Assembly: GCA_022478985.1 (NCBI GenBank)
Contig: JAKSZP010000125.1
Coordinates: 62,001 to 126,000, forward strand
Origin: Massospora cicadina
Taxonomy: Eukaryota; Entomophthoromycota; Entomophthoromycetes; Entomophthorales; Entomophthoraceae
Direction of reading: 5' to 3'
Length of the DNA: 64,000 bases
The position numbers and the translations under genes were made by a program. Within the stretch, counting starts at the first letter, position 1, and each line of letters begins with the position of its first letter. Below the pieces are notes generated by a model, which saw only the letters and a program-made list of their open reading frames with translations, was not told the DNA's origin and ran no database searches. Of this stretch, positions 32,945-44,229 are shown piece by piece.

Positions 32945-35192
32945 CATCCCCCCTCTTGCCTAGATTTCCAGTGAGAAAAAGATTAGGACAGGAGAATACC
33001 GCTTTAGACACTTGGTCAAATAATTCTGTTCAAGTGGAGTATGGCTGATCAGTACTCAATGCTGCTCAGGACAATCTTTGGCATGCAGCTCTCTACCTCT
33101 TCCTCCTCGCTACTGCCTACTCAGAGCGCAGTTCCCACGACCTTCTGTCATGCCAGGATGATCAATTTACTCATGACGATATTAATCCTGGGATCCAGTT
33201 TTCCCCCATCAGGGAATATGACCTGATGTCATATTCAGAATCCTTGGTCTGGCGTCTCTTAATTTCCTGATTTTCTCCTTATCCTCAACAGGAGATTCTT
33301 GCAGTTGATGTCTGTTTCACAAAGCAATTAATAATGCTCATTTATATTCACTCTTTTTATTTTATTGTAGTAACCTCTTAGCACATATCATTCTTAAATC
33401 TTCTCTGGAGAGCTTATCCCTTTAATTTTATGATTGATTTCTCCAAACTAGAGCTTAATTGATTCCAGAGTGCATAATGTCAACTTTTACAAAAGTTTTA
33501 CATCCCCCTCTTGTCCAGCTCATATGTTGAATTTGGAGTCTTAGTACCAACAAATGCTTAATAGCATTTATGGTAAAGACCTACAGCTTTTCCAGCTCAT
33601 GAACCATTCTGCACATAAGAACCTCTTCTATGGTCTTTCCAGGACTCATACTCCCTGTCAAGTACCTGTGGCCAGTACTTCCATGGAATTACTGTAAATG
33701 GTAACCAACCCCAATGAAACCAGGTTAGCAATAGTCTCAAATGACTTACGACCAATCCTTCCTCTGTCATTGATTCCCAAGTTAGATTTTGAAACTCTCT
33801 TGGATTCAGCTTCATTTGAATATTCTCCTACCATTATCGTCAAACCTCTTGAAGCAATGCCCTCATCTCTTAATCAATTGTCCCTCATTGGATCAGACTT
33901 GCTTCCAGAGTTCCTTTTCTGAGTTATCCAGTATTACAAGCCAGCTGTTTTGGCAACTGAACTAGAAATTAGAAACAGCAAACATTTTTAACACTTTTAT
34001 ACAGAATTAAGGGCCCAAGTAACTTAGGCTTTGTCCATAGCTCTGAACCCCTATGATCTTAAAAACATTATAAATTGAGACGTTGCAGCCTATGCTTTTT
34101 GCTTTGCTGGCCAAATTCTATGAAGCTGGGACATGAAGCTTCCATCCTCTCCTGGCTTTCATTTCTCATTCTACTTCCAATTCCAAGAAGCTCGTAGCTA
34201 TTGTTTGCAGGATGCAAATTTTCTCCCTGCATGACTATCTCGTTTCTGGCGCGTCCTATCAGTATAATCCACTGATGGCTTTGTTAGGGGGCATGATTTG
34301 GTAACCCATGCCTGTTATCCCTTGCTCAATGCTGGCCCATATGTCCAGTGTTCTTGACAAAGCCTGTCATCAAGCACTTAAGTACAATCTTCTGGCTCCA
34401 GCGCCATATCAGGACTACTTAGGGTTATCCATTAACTGCCTCTTCCTGTTTTTTTGCTTCCCTCCCTGATCCAGGGTATTGCATTTGACATGTTCTACAT
34501 TTCTATCTCTCTTCCCCTAGTTACTCTCTTGCAGGGATCAGCATCTACTCAACAAACTTGGTTTTGAGTAGGTCTAGCCCTCGCTAGCATCTTATCTCAA
34601 ATAGATTCTGATGGGTTGTTTACTCCTACTGTGATTCATCCTTTCTCCCCCAAAAAGGCGACATAGGCGGAATCATCCCTAATTGGAGTATAACTAATAA
34701 AGAATGAAACTTATAAAATATATCTTTTTTCCTGCGCGTTTTAAGGATAATTTTCCCAATATTTTTATCAATCTTTTATTTTTTTTCTTCTTTTTTCTAT
34801 GGGACTTGACCTTTTCTTGGTTCAGTAGTCCATCTTTTTATTTAATTCCCCCAAAAAAGTTCCTAGGTATACTTAGCCCTACCAGTATTCTATGGTTTGG
34901 AGGTCTTATATTTTTAATACTTAACCATCTAGTTTGGTTAAGCGGTCTTTTTTGGACTTAACCAATCATCAAGACAAACCAAATTAATGGTTCAGCAGTC
35001 TATTGGGAAATCTTTTTTATTATTTTTTATTGATATATTACTTTAATAACTTAGCATGAACTCAATTTACTATCCTTCCATTCAAGAGATTCTTGATGGA
35101 GTAGGCGTCCATCGCTGTCTTGGTGATAATCTTAAATGGACTCAACCATAACGCATCCAACTTGTTTTTTCTCTCAAAACCATGTGTATCAC
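32945..35192. other. Element C 3' region with foreign fragments
   Basis: About 2.2 kb between the integrase of C and its 3' LTR. On the + strand, 34545-34690 reads ALASILSQIDSDGLFTPTVI and HPFSPKKAT, close to the start of a chromovirus RNase H (cf. A-x-L-SQ ... G-x-L-x-P-V and S-K-L-x-x-A-E). That piece is opposite to C and so probably comes from another, older insertion. The rest shows only short open stretches (for example 33815-33597 minus and 33698-33922 plus) without motifs. Confidence 0.4.
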
Positions 35193-35747
35193 TGTCACAA
35201 TTCTGATATGACTGGATGATGATTGTTGGACAGCTAGGGCAGAATCTTCCAAAAATGATATCAGTTATGATTATTTGAGTGCCTTGAGATGAGGCGATAT
35301 TGGGATATAATGGGGTTTTTTTAGATCACCTCTATATAAGGCAATAAGGCGATGAGGAGATGTCAAAATTTGAAGAATATGAAGTAAATCGCCTACAATT
35401 AGGGCGATAGAGTATTAGAGAATAACAAGCCAAATTTGAGAAGAATCGGTGGAATAGAATATCCCAAGACATGAGAGCAGTATCGCCTGAAGCTGCTGTA
35501 TTTAAGTGAGATATGCGATTGAGAGATTTAGGTTGTTAATAGTAGAGAAAAAATGGGACAGTGAGAGGTCGCTGTATTTACTAAAAATAAATAAAGCATT
35601 GATTAGGGCAATTGCTCCTATTTTTAAGCATATTTTCAAGTGTGTCCAAAGGACCAATGATCCCCACATCATCTGTCTGTTGCTCAGTGGGTTTGACCTG
35701 TACAAACAACATGACGGATCCTAACAATACTATCCAAATTTATAACA
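35193..35747 (+). repeat. Solo LTR, family S, first copy (555 bp)
   Basis: It starts TGTCACAATTCTGATATGAC and ends CCAAATTTATAACA, with a perfect 5-bp target duplication ATCAC at 35188-35192 and 35748-35752. A TATA-like CTATATAAGG at about 35331 supports + orientation. TTGCTCAGTGGGTTTGACC near 35682 matches the tRNA A-box-like segment of the other two copies. No internal region or second LTR is present, so it arose by LTR-LTR recombination or is the only part left. Confidence 0.85.
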
Positions 35748-35821
35748 ATCACAATAGGCAACTTTTCACCTATTCATTATTCTGATAAGGCTTGTTAGTT
35801 CTTATCATCCGTCATTTTTGC

Positions 35822-36267
35822 TCAAATCCTTTTCTTCAATGTTGTATCAAATGCTTGCAATTGCATTTTATTCAGGATATCCATCATTTGGTTCAGGTAC
35901 TGCTTGACACTCATCCCTGATGTTGGTTCCACAACTGAATATAAAATTTGTGGCAACGTGGCCTTCCTTCCATATAGCAATTCAAACATCGTTTTTCCCA
36001 TCGCCATATGATAATTTATATTGTAGGTGAATGTCAACAAACTAAGTTACATTCTCCACGCAGAAGTTCTTCCTGTAACCAGCTTCCTCAGTGTCATGTC
36101 AAGCATTTCATTGAATCATTATACCATTCCTTTCATCTCCAGTTGGTAGGATACAGACATGATTCCTTGAAACTCCATTTTTCATTTAATCGCAGGATCA
36201 CATGAGATGTGTAATTTATTCCATTGTCACTCAGCAGGACCTGTGGGCATCGATGTTGGTATACTAC
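35822..36267 (-). pseudogene. Element C integrase, C-terminal part
   Basis: On the minus strand, just after the D insertion, VLLSDNGINYTSHV (about 36240-36200) has the second catalytic Asp. From 36040 to 35822 comes TYNINYHMAMGKTMFELLYG and RKATLPQILY, the typical end of a gypsy integrase core. Its N-terminal half lies beyond element D. Stops occur between the two motifs. Confidence 0.75.
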
Positions 36268-37059
36268 TGTTAGGGAAACAGGATTGCAGGAGGTCGCTGA
36301 GGAGAAAACCCAGGCAAAGGTGTGCCAACAAGTCCAAGTGACCCAACAAAATGAATAGACGTCCTAAACGTCCAGTATTGTGTTTCCAAATAAATCTGTG
36401 GTACAAAATGCACGCTGAACCGGCCACAACCATCAGGGACACAAGGCCATGGGAACTGGGAAGGGTGGAGAAAAACTAAGGCAAAAGACAGAAAATAGGA
36501 GGAGGCGGAGCCATGGAATAGGTGTTGGAGTAGGCGGAGGGCTCATATACAACAGTAGGGGCGAACCATAGCGGAAAATGATCTTCAGCCATCGCAGAAC
36601 TTTGTAGAGGTGTATTTTTATTAGAATTAACTAAAATACAGGAATGTGCCCAAAATTTTAAACATTAAAATGATATGTTTATCTGAGAAAAGCAAAGACT
36701 TTTTCAGCTTAGACTTGATTTATAGGAGGTTGATTCATGAAGATCCAAATAGTTATTGAAATCTGATACAATCCACAAATTCGTCATTCTTCACCAAAAT
36801 CAAAAGATTTTGAATTTGGCCGAGTTCCATAACCTCATATCCTGTGATTTCTGGGTTCTAAGTTCAATTCCCGCCTGGTTTTTCGCCTCAGATGGGTCAT
36901 TTTTCTCAGCCCTAGCTGGCAAAGCTAAAATCCGTTTTTTGTCAATGACCCTAGAAAGTTATCAGTGAACCTTAGGGGTTCAGGTCTTTGTCCTAAGGGC
37001 TTGTTGGACTAGGCTTTGGAGGGGAGGTTGATCCCATGAAATATCCACTAGCTGTGACA
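36268..37059 (-). repeat. 3' LTR of element D
   Basis: 792 bp, TGTTAGGGAAAC to GCTGTGACA. In the sense strand, TATAAATC (36724-36717) lies 31 bases before GCTTTTCTCAGAT (36693-36681), the presumed RNA start. On the + strand it also has a tRNA-like pair, TGGCCGAGTTCC (from about 36820) and AGTTCAATTCC, 44 bases apart. The purine tract AGAGTGGAGGGTGA in the element's sense precedes it at 37060-37073. Confidence 0.85.
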
Positions 37060-37079
37060 TCACCCTCCACTCTGGACGG

Positions 37080-38340
37080 GGCTCTACACCACCTGATGGG
37101 ACATTGGCCAAGGCAAAGTTCTTGTGTGGAGTGGGTAGCTTCATGGCAGCTAAAGAGGCTTTGGTGGCAGGTCCTGCGGCATCTTGGAATCTATATTAGA
37201 AGTCATGAATTAGGTCCTGAGCATTGGAAATGTCCCAATAAGATACCCAGCTGTTCTCTGTTTCATTATATCTTTTCCAGGACACCAAGTATTGCAGGTA
37301 GCATCAGGATAGGTGAGAAGAAAAATTAGCATCAATCTAATATTGGGTTCACCATCCACTATGACAGGATCTGAGAGAGGTGGTATGGGACCATTGAAGG
37401 GGGTCAGGAGGCATTTATGTAAGGTGCTGAACACTTTGATTGAGGGGGGTAAGTGAACCTGGTAAGCTGATGGACCAACTTTCTTGAGGATCTTAAAGGG
37501 TCCAATATGCTTGGGACCTAGCTTGTGGCAGGGTTGCTTCAGGTGGAGATTCTTGGCGTTGACTATGACCAAGTCACCAGGTTTATACTCAGGTCCTTCA
37601 TGGCGCTTTTGATCAGAATATGCTTTATAGATCCTTAAAGCATCAGCGAGATGATCCTTCACTGCTTGATGCATGTCCCTGAGCTCTTTAGCGCGCTCAT
37701 TGGCAGCAACGAGGTGGACTCGATCTGTGGACTTAGGTTGAAGCTGGGGTTGTAACCATAGTTTGCGAAGAAGGGGGAAGTGCCTGTAGAGGCATGGGTA
37801 AGGTTATTATAAGCGAATTGCGCCAGTGGGAGGTGAGAGGACCTATTGTTTTGTTCAGCATTGGAATAACTATGCAAGAATTTAACTAACCCTTGGTTCA
37901 CCCTATCCATCTGTCCATCTGTCTGGTGGTGGAAGGCTGTGGAGCGGCAGGGGCGGATTTTGAGGATGGAAAGAAGGGCTTCCCAGAACTGAGCGGTAAA
38001 TTGTGGGCCCCAATCACTGATAATATTCTTGGGGAGACCATGTAAGCAAAATATGTGATCTACAAAGAGGCGGGCTGTCTCAACTGAAGTAATGGTGGTG
38101 TTGCAGGGGATGAAGTGAACCATCTTTGTGAAACGGTCCACCACAACCATTACTGCATCCTAACTCTGTGACTTGGAAAGTTCCACAATAAAATTGACAG
38201 ACACTGATGTCCAAGGGCCCTCAGCAGCTTGGAGAGGAACAAACAATCCAGCACACTTCAGATGGATCGGCTTTGACTGGTTACATGTCAAGCAGGACTT
38301 TGTGAACTTTGCCACATCTGTGGCAATACCCTTCCAACTG
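37080..38340 (-). pseudogene. Element D integrase and chromodomain
   Basis: On the minus strand: zinc-binding part with a C-x2-C-like end (about 38340-38290), then the core 38150-37659. The core has MVVVDRFTKMVHFIPCNTTI (first Asp), IISDWGPQFTAQFWEALL (second Asp) and HHQTDGQMDRVNQ, where Asp replaces the usual Glu. The C-terminal part 37674-37210 has KPGDLVIVNAKN, LGPKHIGPFKILKK and STLHKCLLTPF, the GPY/F module. In another frame at about 37300-37200, LQYLVSWKRYNETENSW is the chromodomain, which would tether integration to heterochromatin. Two frame changes are visible. Confidence 0.9.
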
Positions 38341-38399
38341 TAGGAGCGGCAAACCAGCTCAAGTTTCTTGTCCTTGACAGGGTGGCCAGCAGTTGGAGG

Positions 38400-39030
38400 A
38401 TCATGAGCTTTACGGCCACTTCCTCAAGCTGGGGTCCAGAAGGTACCCACCGCTTTCCTTGATTGAGGATGACCCCATCCAGCAACAGGTAGCCTTTGGT
38501 CAAGTGTTCGCCATTTCTTTGGCAGGCCAGCTTAATCTTATCATAGTCATCTGACAGAGGTTGGGACAGCCTAACGCGGTCAGGGGTGTCAGCATCTTCT
38601 TCCAAAGGTTCCATCATAAGCAGAGCGGGGGTTGGACAGTGGGCTCACCTTCACCTTTTCTGGATCAATCAACACCTGGGTATTGTGGGCGTCAAAAAGT
38701 ACTAGGTCAGGAGCTAGGGCAGAGTTTTGAGATAAAGCATCAGGTAACATGTTCTGGGTTCCCTTAATGAAGTCATATTGGAAATCAAACACTGACAGGA
38801 TTTCTAACCACCAGGACTGGCGATGAGATAGCTTCTAGGGCGTGGTAGTACATCAACGCCTTGTGGTCAGTACGAACAGTAAATGGCCACTTAGACCCAT
38901 GCAACTGGTGGCGCCAGTGTTGTACTGCCTCAACAACTGCAAGGAGTTCCTTATCATATATGGCGTAGTTGGGCTGCTCTAAGCTCATTTTCTTAAAAAT
39001 AAGCAACAGACCGTTACACTCCATCCTCCC
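38400..39030 (-). pseudogene. Element D RNase H and linker
   Basis: 39024-38785 (minus) contains EQPNYAIYDKELLAVVEAVQ and FTVRTDHKALMYY, the conserved glutamate-containing helix and TDHK of chromovirus RNase H. 38792-38589 continues FDFQYDFIKGTQNMLPDALS, the usual Y-x-G-x-x-N-x-x-x-D-x-L-S. The first catalytic Asp lies further right in 39219-39037 (VVHAESVAP, Asp changed to Glu/Ser surroundings). Identity is firm; activity is unlikely. Confidence 0.85.
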
Positions 39031-39960
39031 TCTCTTTCAGCAGAGAAGCTCCCACCGCAAAGTTGAAAACGTCAGTGGCGACAATAAAGGGGCGACTGAT
39101 TCTGCATGTACCACAACTGGTCGGGACAATAGTATGGACTTGAAGGCATGGAATGAGGCGTTGCATGCATTGGTCAAACTAAAAATCTTCATCTGAAGCA
39201 GTGTAGAGAGGGGTGGCAACTTCTGAGAGCTGGGGGTGAACTTATTGAGGAAGTTACATGTCCCAAGGAAGCTGCGTAACTCTGTGAGAGATGAAGGAGT
39301 ACCTCAATCACGGATGGCTGCTTCCTTATCTGGGGCAATCATTTGGCCATGGGAGAAGATGATGTTTCCTAAGAACTCAACATTGAGCTGTAAGAACTCG
39401 CACTTTCTAGCCTTAATTGTAAGGTTCTCCTGTAAAAAGTCTCTCCATGACAGACACAAGGTGGCGGGCGTGAGATTCTACATCTGGGGAGAAGACCAAT
39501 ATGTCGTTCATTTACGCAATTGCGCAAGTTCCCATAAGGTCTCCCAAGACAGCATCAATAAAACTCTGAAAGCAGGCGGGGCATTCTTCAAACCAAATGG
39601 CATAACTCTGAACTGGTAGATACCTTTCCTATTATGAAAAGCGGTCAATCACTCCTGGCCTTCTTTAATGCAGATCTGGTTGAAAGCGTTGAGGAATTCA
39701 AGCTTGCTGAACACCCTAGCCTTCTCCATGTAGCGGGCAATCTGTTGCTCCAGAGGGAGCGGGTGGGGGTCAGGCACTGTCACGTTGTTCAGATTGCCAT
39801 AATCAACGCAGGGACAAAGTGAGCCATCAGACTTCTCTATAAACAGAAGAGTGGAGAACACCGGTGAGAATTTCTTAAAGATTTGACCCTTTTTAAAACA
39901 TGTCATCTACCTAAACGTCCAAGGCAGCCTCCTCCCTCAGGGACATGGGGTAAATCGGAG
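39031..39960 (-). pseudogene. Element D reverse transcriptase
   Basis: 39906-39649 (minus) reads STLLFIEKSDGSLCPCVDYG then NLNNVTVPDPHPLP, the chromovirus fingers motif, and FSKLEFLNAFNQICIKEGQE, motif A with Glu in place of the catalytic Asp. The palm with the YxDD box must lie at about 39600-39450, and DNA there (ATGTCGTTCAT complement, MNDILVF-like) fits F-x-N-D-I-L-V, with Asn for the first Asp. FLQENLTIKARKCEFLQLNV follows at about 39440-39385. Frames change several times. Confidence 0.8.
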
Positions 39961-40406
39961 AGGATATCTTGATGAGGTCCACAGTCAACTTAAACTCAAA
40001 GTCAAACTTGGTGTGCTCAAGGAGTGGGCGGGCCTTTGTGGGATCAAACAAACAACATATCCGCGGATGCATTCAGGAAGAGTAAGTGTTGGGGTCAGTG
40101 AGTCAGTAGATTAAATAGAGGCTAGGCCCACCTTAGGAGAGGGGCCCCACCTCCCGGGGAGCTCCGTGGCGCTCTCAACTAATCAAGGGATGGTAACCGT
40201 GACTCCACTGGGGGATGTTACGTGCATGGTAGAGTCCAGAGGGTTAGTGGATATGTCAAATCGGCGCCACCAGCCAAACCCCCAAAGTAACAGGGTATAG
40301 GAGTTTTTTTATTGAGGAGAGCTCTCAAAAAAGTAATTATTTTCTGCAATGAAAAGAACTGGTGTTAACACATGTTAACTTAAAATGGTTTGAGATGCAC
40401 CACCCT

Positions 40407-40817
40407 TCACAAACTGACAGACTCCCAGGGGCAGCTCCAGGGCCTCCGCCAACTTTTGGTGGATGAATTTTTAGTTGTGCCAGTGTCCAACAAAGCAAGT
40501 GCTTGAAAGCTCTTCCCTGGTGATGAAAAAGTAGCCATGAATAATAAGGAAGCAGAGGAGGTTTCTACTCCCTCAGAGCCAAGGGAGAACAGGATGGCTC
40601 CAAGCCCAGTGGGTGGCATATAGGTGAGAGTATCCCCTGAGAAATTTACAGCGTATGACTTCACATTGCCAATAAGATGTCCATGGGACTTAAATTGCGT
40701 GGGGTAGTTTACTGCTCTATGTTCATCAGGAGGAAGATCTTTATCACATGATACTACAACAGTTGGGACCGCCAAGCTTTTGGAAGGATCAGCCACAGCT
40801 AGCTTTTCTTTAATCAT
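40407..40817 (-). pseudogene. Element D protease region
   Basis: The 136-residue minus-strand stretch ends ALALLDTGTTKNSSTKSW, the retropepsin D-T-G-T/A-T with its surrounding hydrophobics and the N-F/S-I position. Upstream residues (AVPTVVVSCDKDLPPDEH) are the linker between Gag and protease. It would mature the Gag-Pol polyprotein. The frame runs out soon after the active site, and the rest of the protease and the start of RT (40400-39960) are in other frames. Confidence 0.8.
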
Positions 40818-41205
40818 TCTCTCATGGATCTTACTCGTTTTTGGATAGAATCCGCCATAAGAGGTGACTCTGGAGTGATGGGAAAGAGTTTTTCAACTGG
40901 GCCAACTGGGATGACAGGTTAGACAGATGGCATAGGTTCCACAACAGCAACAGCGAGTCCATGGCTAGGAGGAATTGAATGCTTTAAATCAAAGGGTTAG
41001 AATTACTAACCCCCTCTACTTTTAAAAACAAAAGTGAGGGGTTCTCCGTGGAGCGTTATGGTGCAGGGCCAGTAGTGAGGGGGCCCCCACCTATGCAGGA
41101 GGTTTCAGTCTCACCTTTAAGCGAACTCACTGCTGGTTCAAGCATTACTTGGAGAGTACAGAAGTAGGGCATTCTAGAATCTTGTTGTAAGTGTCCATAA
41201 CGGTC

Positions 41206-41990
41206 AGTGTCTCAGCTGAATATGTCACCACAGGATCGGAAACATGTTGGTGCCCCACAGTGATGAAATTTGTCAAGATCTAAAATCTGAAGTTTAGAGG
41301 TACAATTAGGCTTGGTGGCAATGAGGCTGATAGACAACAGGGATGCAAGGTTGGAGAAAGTCCCAGATAAGGATGGGGAGGTTATCCCATATGCTAAGGG
41401 CAGCACCAGTATTATCTAGGAACTTGCGGAGAAGGGCCATCTTCAACTGTTCCAGAGATTCTGACCTCAATGCTTGCTCTTGAAACAGGCGCAAGTATTG
41501 AGCTGTAGTGAAGTCTCCTTGGGACAAGTGTAAAAAGGAGTTATAGTCCACAAAGGTAGCAGGGGGAAACTCATGTGGCTTGATGATGGTTTCCAACGCT
41601 GGGAGAGATTCCAGGAAGGATCTATGATTCTCACCCATGGAGAATAACCATTGGTGAGCACCCTCTGAAATCTCACGGAGCAGAAGCTGGAGAAGGAGGA
41701 AGTCAGCTAAGTCCTTACCTTGAGACTTCTGGCGGGCTCTAAGGATGGACATGTTAATATCTCAATTTTAAATTTGTAATCGTGTGAATAGTTAAAAGTG
41801 AGACTGGTAGTGGCAGATACTTCACACTGTTTGAGCGTCTTGAGTGAGGGGAGCCATGAAACATCCTCAGAACACCCTTTGAAGAAGGTAACAACCAAAG
41901 ACAGAAGGGATACAAAAGTAACAGCCTAGTGGACTGCTTCAACGGGTGACAACTCTGAGAGGGTTGGGCTAACTCTACCCACCCAACGGT
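41206..41990 (-). pseudogene. Element D gag
   Basis: 41752-41306 encodes 148 residues with WLFSMGENHRSFLES, FVDYNSFLHLSQGDFTTAQY and LRLFQEQALRSESLEQLKMA, a helical pattern typical of chromovirus capsid (cf. FL..L...F....). CGAPTCFRSCGDIFS around 41260-41215 may be what is left of a zinc knuckle. It starts near 41990-41750 just after the primer-binding site. Gag would form the particle. Confidence 0.7.
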
Positions 41991-42014
41991 AGAAGAAGCT
42001 CAAAAAAAATCTAG

Positions 42015-42027
42015 GCTTTTCTCAGAT
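42015..42027 (-). promoter_or_regulatory. Self-complementary primer-binding site of element D
   Basis: The + strand reads GCTTTTCTCAGAT two bases before the LTR start at 42030. In the element's sense this is ATCTGAGAAAAGC. The LTR itself contains the exact complement, with sense GCTTTTCTCAGAT at 42458-42446, 31 bases downstream of a TATAAATC box (42489-42482). The 5' end of the RNA could thus fold back on the site and prime, as known for Tf1 of fission yeast and sushi elements. No tRNA CCA-type site is present. Confidence 0.75.
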
Positions 42028-42029
42028 GA

Positions 42030-42826
42030 TGTCAGGAAAACAGGAGCTCAGGAGGTCACTGAGGGGAAAACCCCAGGCCAAAGGTGTGCCAACAAGGCAA
42101 AGTGACCCAACAAAATGAATAGACGTCCTAAACGTTCAGTATTGTGTTTCCAAATAAATCTGTGGAACAAAATGCACGCTGAACTGGCCACAACCATCAG
42201 GGACACAAGGCCCTGGGAGCTGGGAAGGGTGGCGAAAAACCAAGGCAAAAGGCAGAAAAATAGGAGGAGGCGGAGCTGTGGAATAGGTATTGGAGTAGGC
42301 GGAGGGCTCATGTACAACAGTAGGGGCGAACCAGAGCGGAAAATGATCTCCAGCCATCGCAGAACTTTGTAGAGGTGTATTTTTATTAGAATTAACTAAA
42401 ATACAGGATTGTGCCCAAAATTTTAAACATTAAAATGATCTGTTTATCTGAGAAAAGCAAAGACTTTTTCAGCTTAGACTTGATTTATAGGAGGTTGATT
42501 CATGAAAATCCAAATAGTTATTGAAATCTGATACGAGCCACAAATTCGTCATTCTTCACCAAAATTATAAAAATTTTGAATTTGGCCGAGTTCCATAACC
42601 TCATATCCTGTGATTTCTGGGTTCTAAGTTCAATTCCCGCCTGGTTTTTCGCCTCAGATGGGTCATTTTTCTCAGCCCTAGCTGGCAAAGCTAAAACCCA
42701 TTTTTTGTCAATGACCCTAGAAAGTCATCAGTGAACCTTAAGGGTTTTGGTCTTTGTCCTAATGGCTTGTTGGACTAGGCTTTGGAGGGGCGGTTGATCC
42801 CAGGAAATATGTCACTAGCTGTGACA
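42030..42826 (-). repeat. 5' LTR of element D
   Basis: 797 bp, TGTCAGGAAAAC to GCTGTGACA. Predicted sense-strand promoter: TATAAATC at 42489-42482 and RNA start at about 42458. It carries the same tRNA-like pair as its partner (TGGCCGAGTTCC and AGTTCAATTCC at about 42583-42637, + strand). Confidence 0.85.
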
Positions 42827-42831
42827 ATTAC

Positions 42832-43480
42832 TTGATCTAGGATAAACTTTGCAGTTCTGGTGGCGTCTACTTTTGCCAGGGTACTTGTCTTGACCCATCT
42901 CATCAGATGGTCAATTGCAACTATGATGTACTTGACTTATCCTGTGCGCATCATCAGTGGTCCCATCACATTAATGGACACCATATGCCAAGCAAATCCA
43001 AGGCGGATAAGTCAGTATCCAGTCATTTTATTATGCGGTTTGTGCAATTGGGTCTTTAATAACAAGCCAGATAGTCCATGACATTGTAGTTGATGGACTC
43101 CCAGTATTAATACGGTGAATATGATTGGTCATTTTTCTCATGCCTCCATTACTGAAAACCTTATAAGAAGCCTGAATGATAGCTGCTCATTTCGATGTCT
43201 TTTGGAATAGTAATTGCTTCCCATTGATCATCTTAAAAACTCATCCATCCATGGTCTCAAAGTTTATCATCACTTTTTGAAGTGCACCTTGGATTTCTTG
43301 GGGCTCGTTCCCAATTTCTCCGTTGACCATTCTCTGGAATAGCTCATCTGCTTGCTTGTATGACACCTGGACCATTGGTAACCATGATAAGCCATCTGAA
43401 TTTTGATGATAAGCCCCAGATTGGTGGACTATCTCTAATGTCAACCCCATGTTGACTATTATCTGCAATGCTAGCGTTAT
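42832..43480 (-). pseudogene. Element C RNase H end and integrase N-terminal part
   Basis: 43468-43241 (minus) contains LEIVHQSGAYHQNSDGLSWL, the H-x-x-G-x-x-N-x-x-x-D-x-L-S that closes gypsy RNase H. A zinc-binding and early core part of integrase follows, down to the D insertion at 42831; about 42930-42890 reads IDHLMRWVKT, the first catalytic Asp. The remaining integrase is at 35822-36267. Confidence 0.75.
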
Positions 43481-43561
43481 GGTTCACAGACTCTTAATCC
43501 TCATCCAAATTTCCTCGATTTTCTAGGATTTCTGTCAGCATTTCTCGTCGCTTCTGTCCAG

Positions 43562-44192
43562 CTATTTGGTATTGAATTTGGATACTGCATCATTGTAGAT
43601 CAGGTTATTGAAGTTATTTCTCCTACATAATGTATCTACCCCATCCTTCTGATAAACAAATGGTAACGTCTGATCCAATATGGTCAATATATTATCCTCA
43701 AAGTTACATTTAACTCCATATTTTTGTAGAAACTCCATCCCAATTAGAATATAATTTTGGTTGGCCAAAACTATTGCTAGATTAGATACCACCAAAGATT
43801 AAAATTAAATGGTAGAGCACTATATGCTATACATGAGATGGTGGTATTCTTCTCAGCTGTCATATATTCTTTCTTCTGTTTAAATTTGGCGAGATCTTCA
43901 TCTTCTTCACCAGCTTGGTTGAAACAATGTTGATGGGCGCTCCACTGTCATCTATCTTCCTCACCCACACTTTATTAACTAGTATATCTATATACATACA
44001 CTCAGAGTATCGTAAAATAGTATTTAGTGAGTGTATGGCATCATTATTAGCTGAATCAAGTGTGTGAATTATTTGCGCCAATAGATCAGGAAACGATTCC
44101 TTGATCACACTAAGGGGGATTGACAGGTTTGGTTCATCCAATTTGACTTTGGTCAATAATTCTGGATTATTTGTGGCTCGACTTTTATCCAC
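43562..44192 (-). pseudogene. Element C protease
   Basis: 44192-43860 (minus) ends VRKIDDSGAPINIVSTKLVK, a retropepsin active site with D-S-G. After a frame change, 43795-43562 gives LANQNYILIGMEFLQKYG and CNFEDNILTILD, the second half of a gypsy protease (I-L-G-x-x-F-L). RT should follow directly but does not: RNase H end-sequence starts only about 90 bases later. Confidence 0.75.
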
Positions 44193-44229
44193 CAGTTGTC
44201 ATGCATATGGCTGAGCAACTCACTTAAAA

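Larger units (their letters stand above)
36268..42826 (-). mobile_element. Element D: Tf1/sushi-like chromovirus (6.56 kb)
   Basis: Complete in structure: LTRs 36268-37059 and 42030-42826, about 94-95% identical by eye, with near-duplication ACTAC (36263-36267) and ATTAC (42827-42831). Minus-strand order: gag, protease, RT, RNase H, integrase, chromodomain. The primer-binding site is complementary to the predicted start of its own RNA. It sits inside the integrase gene of element C. This is the best-preserved LTR element here, but every ORF has frame breaks. Confidence 0.9.
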
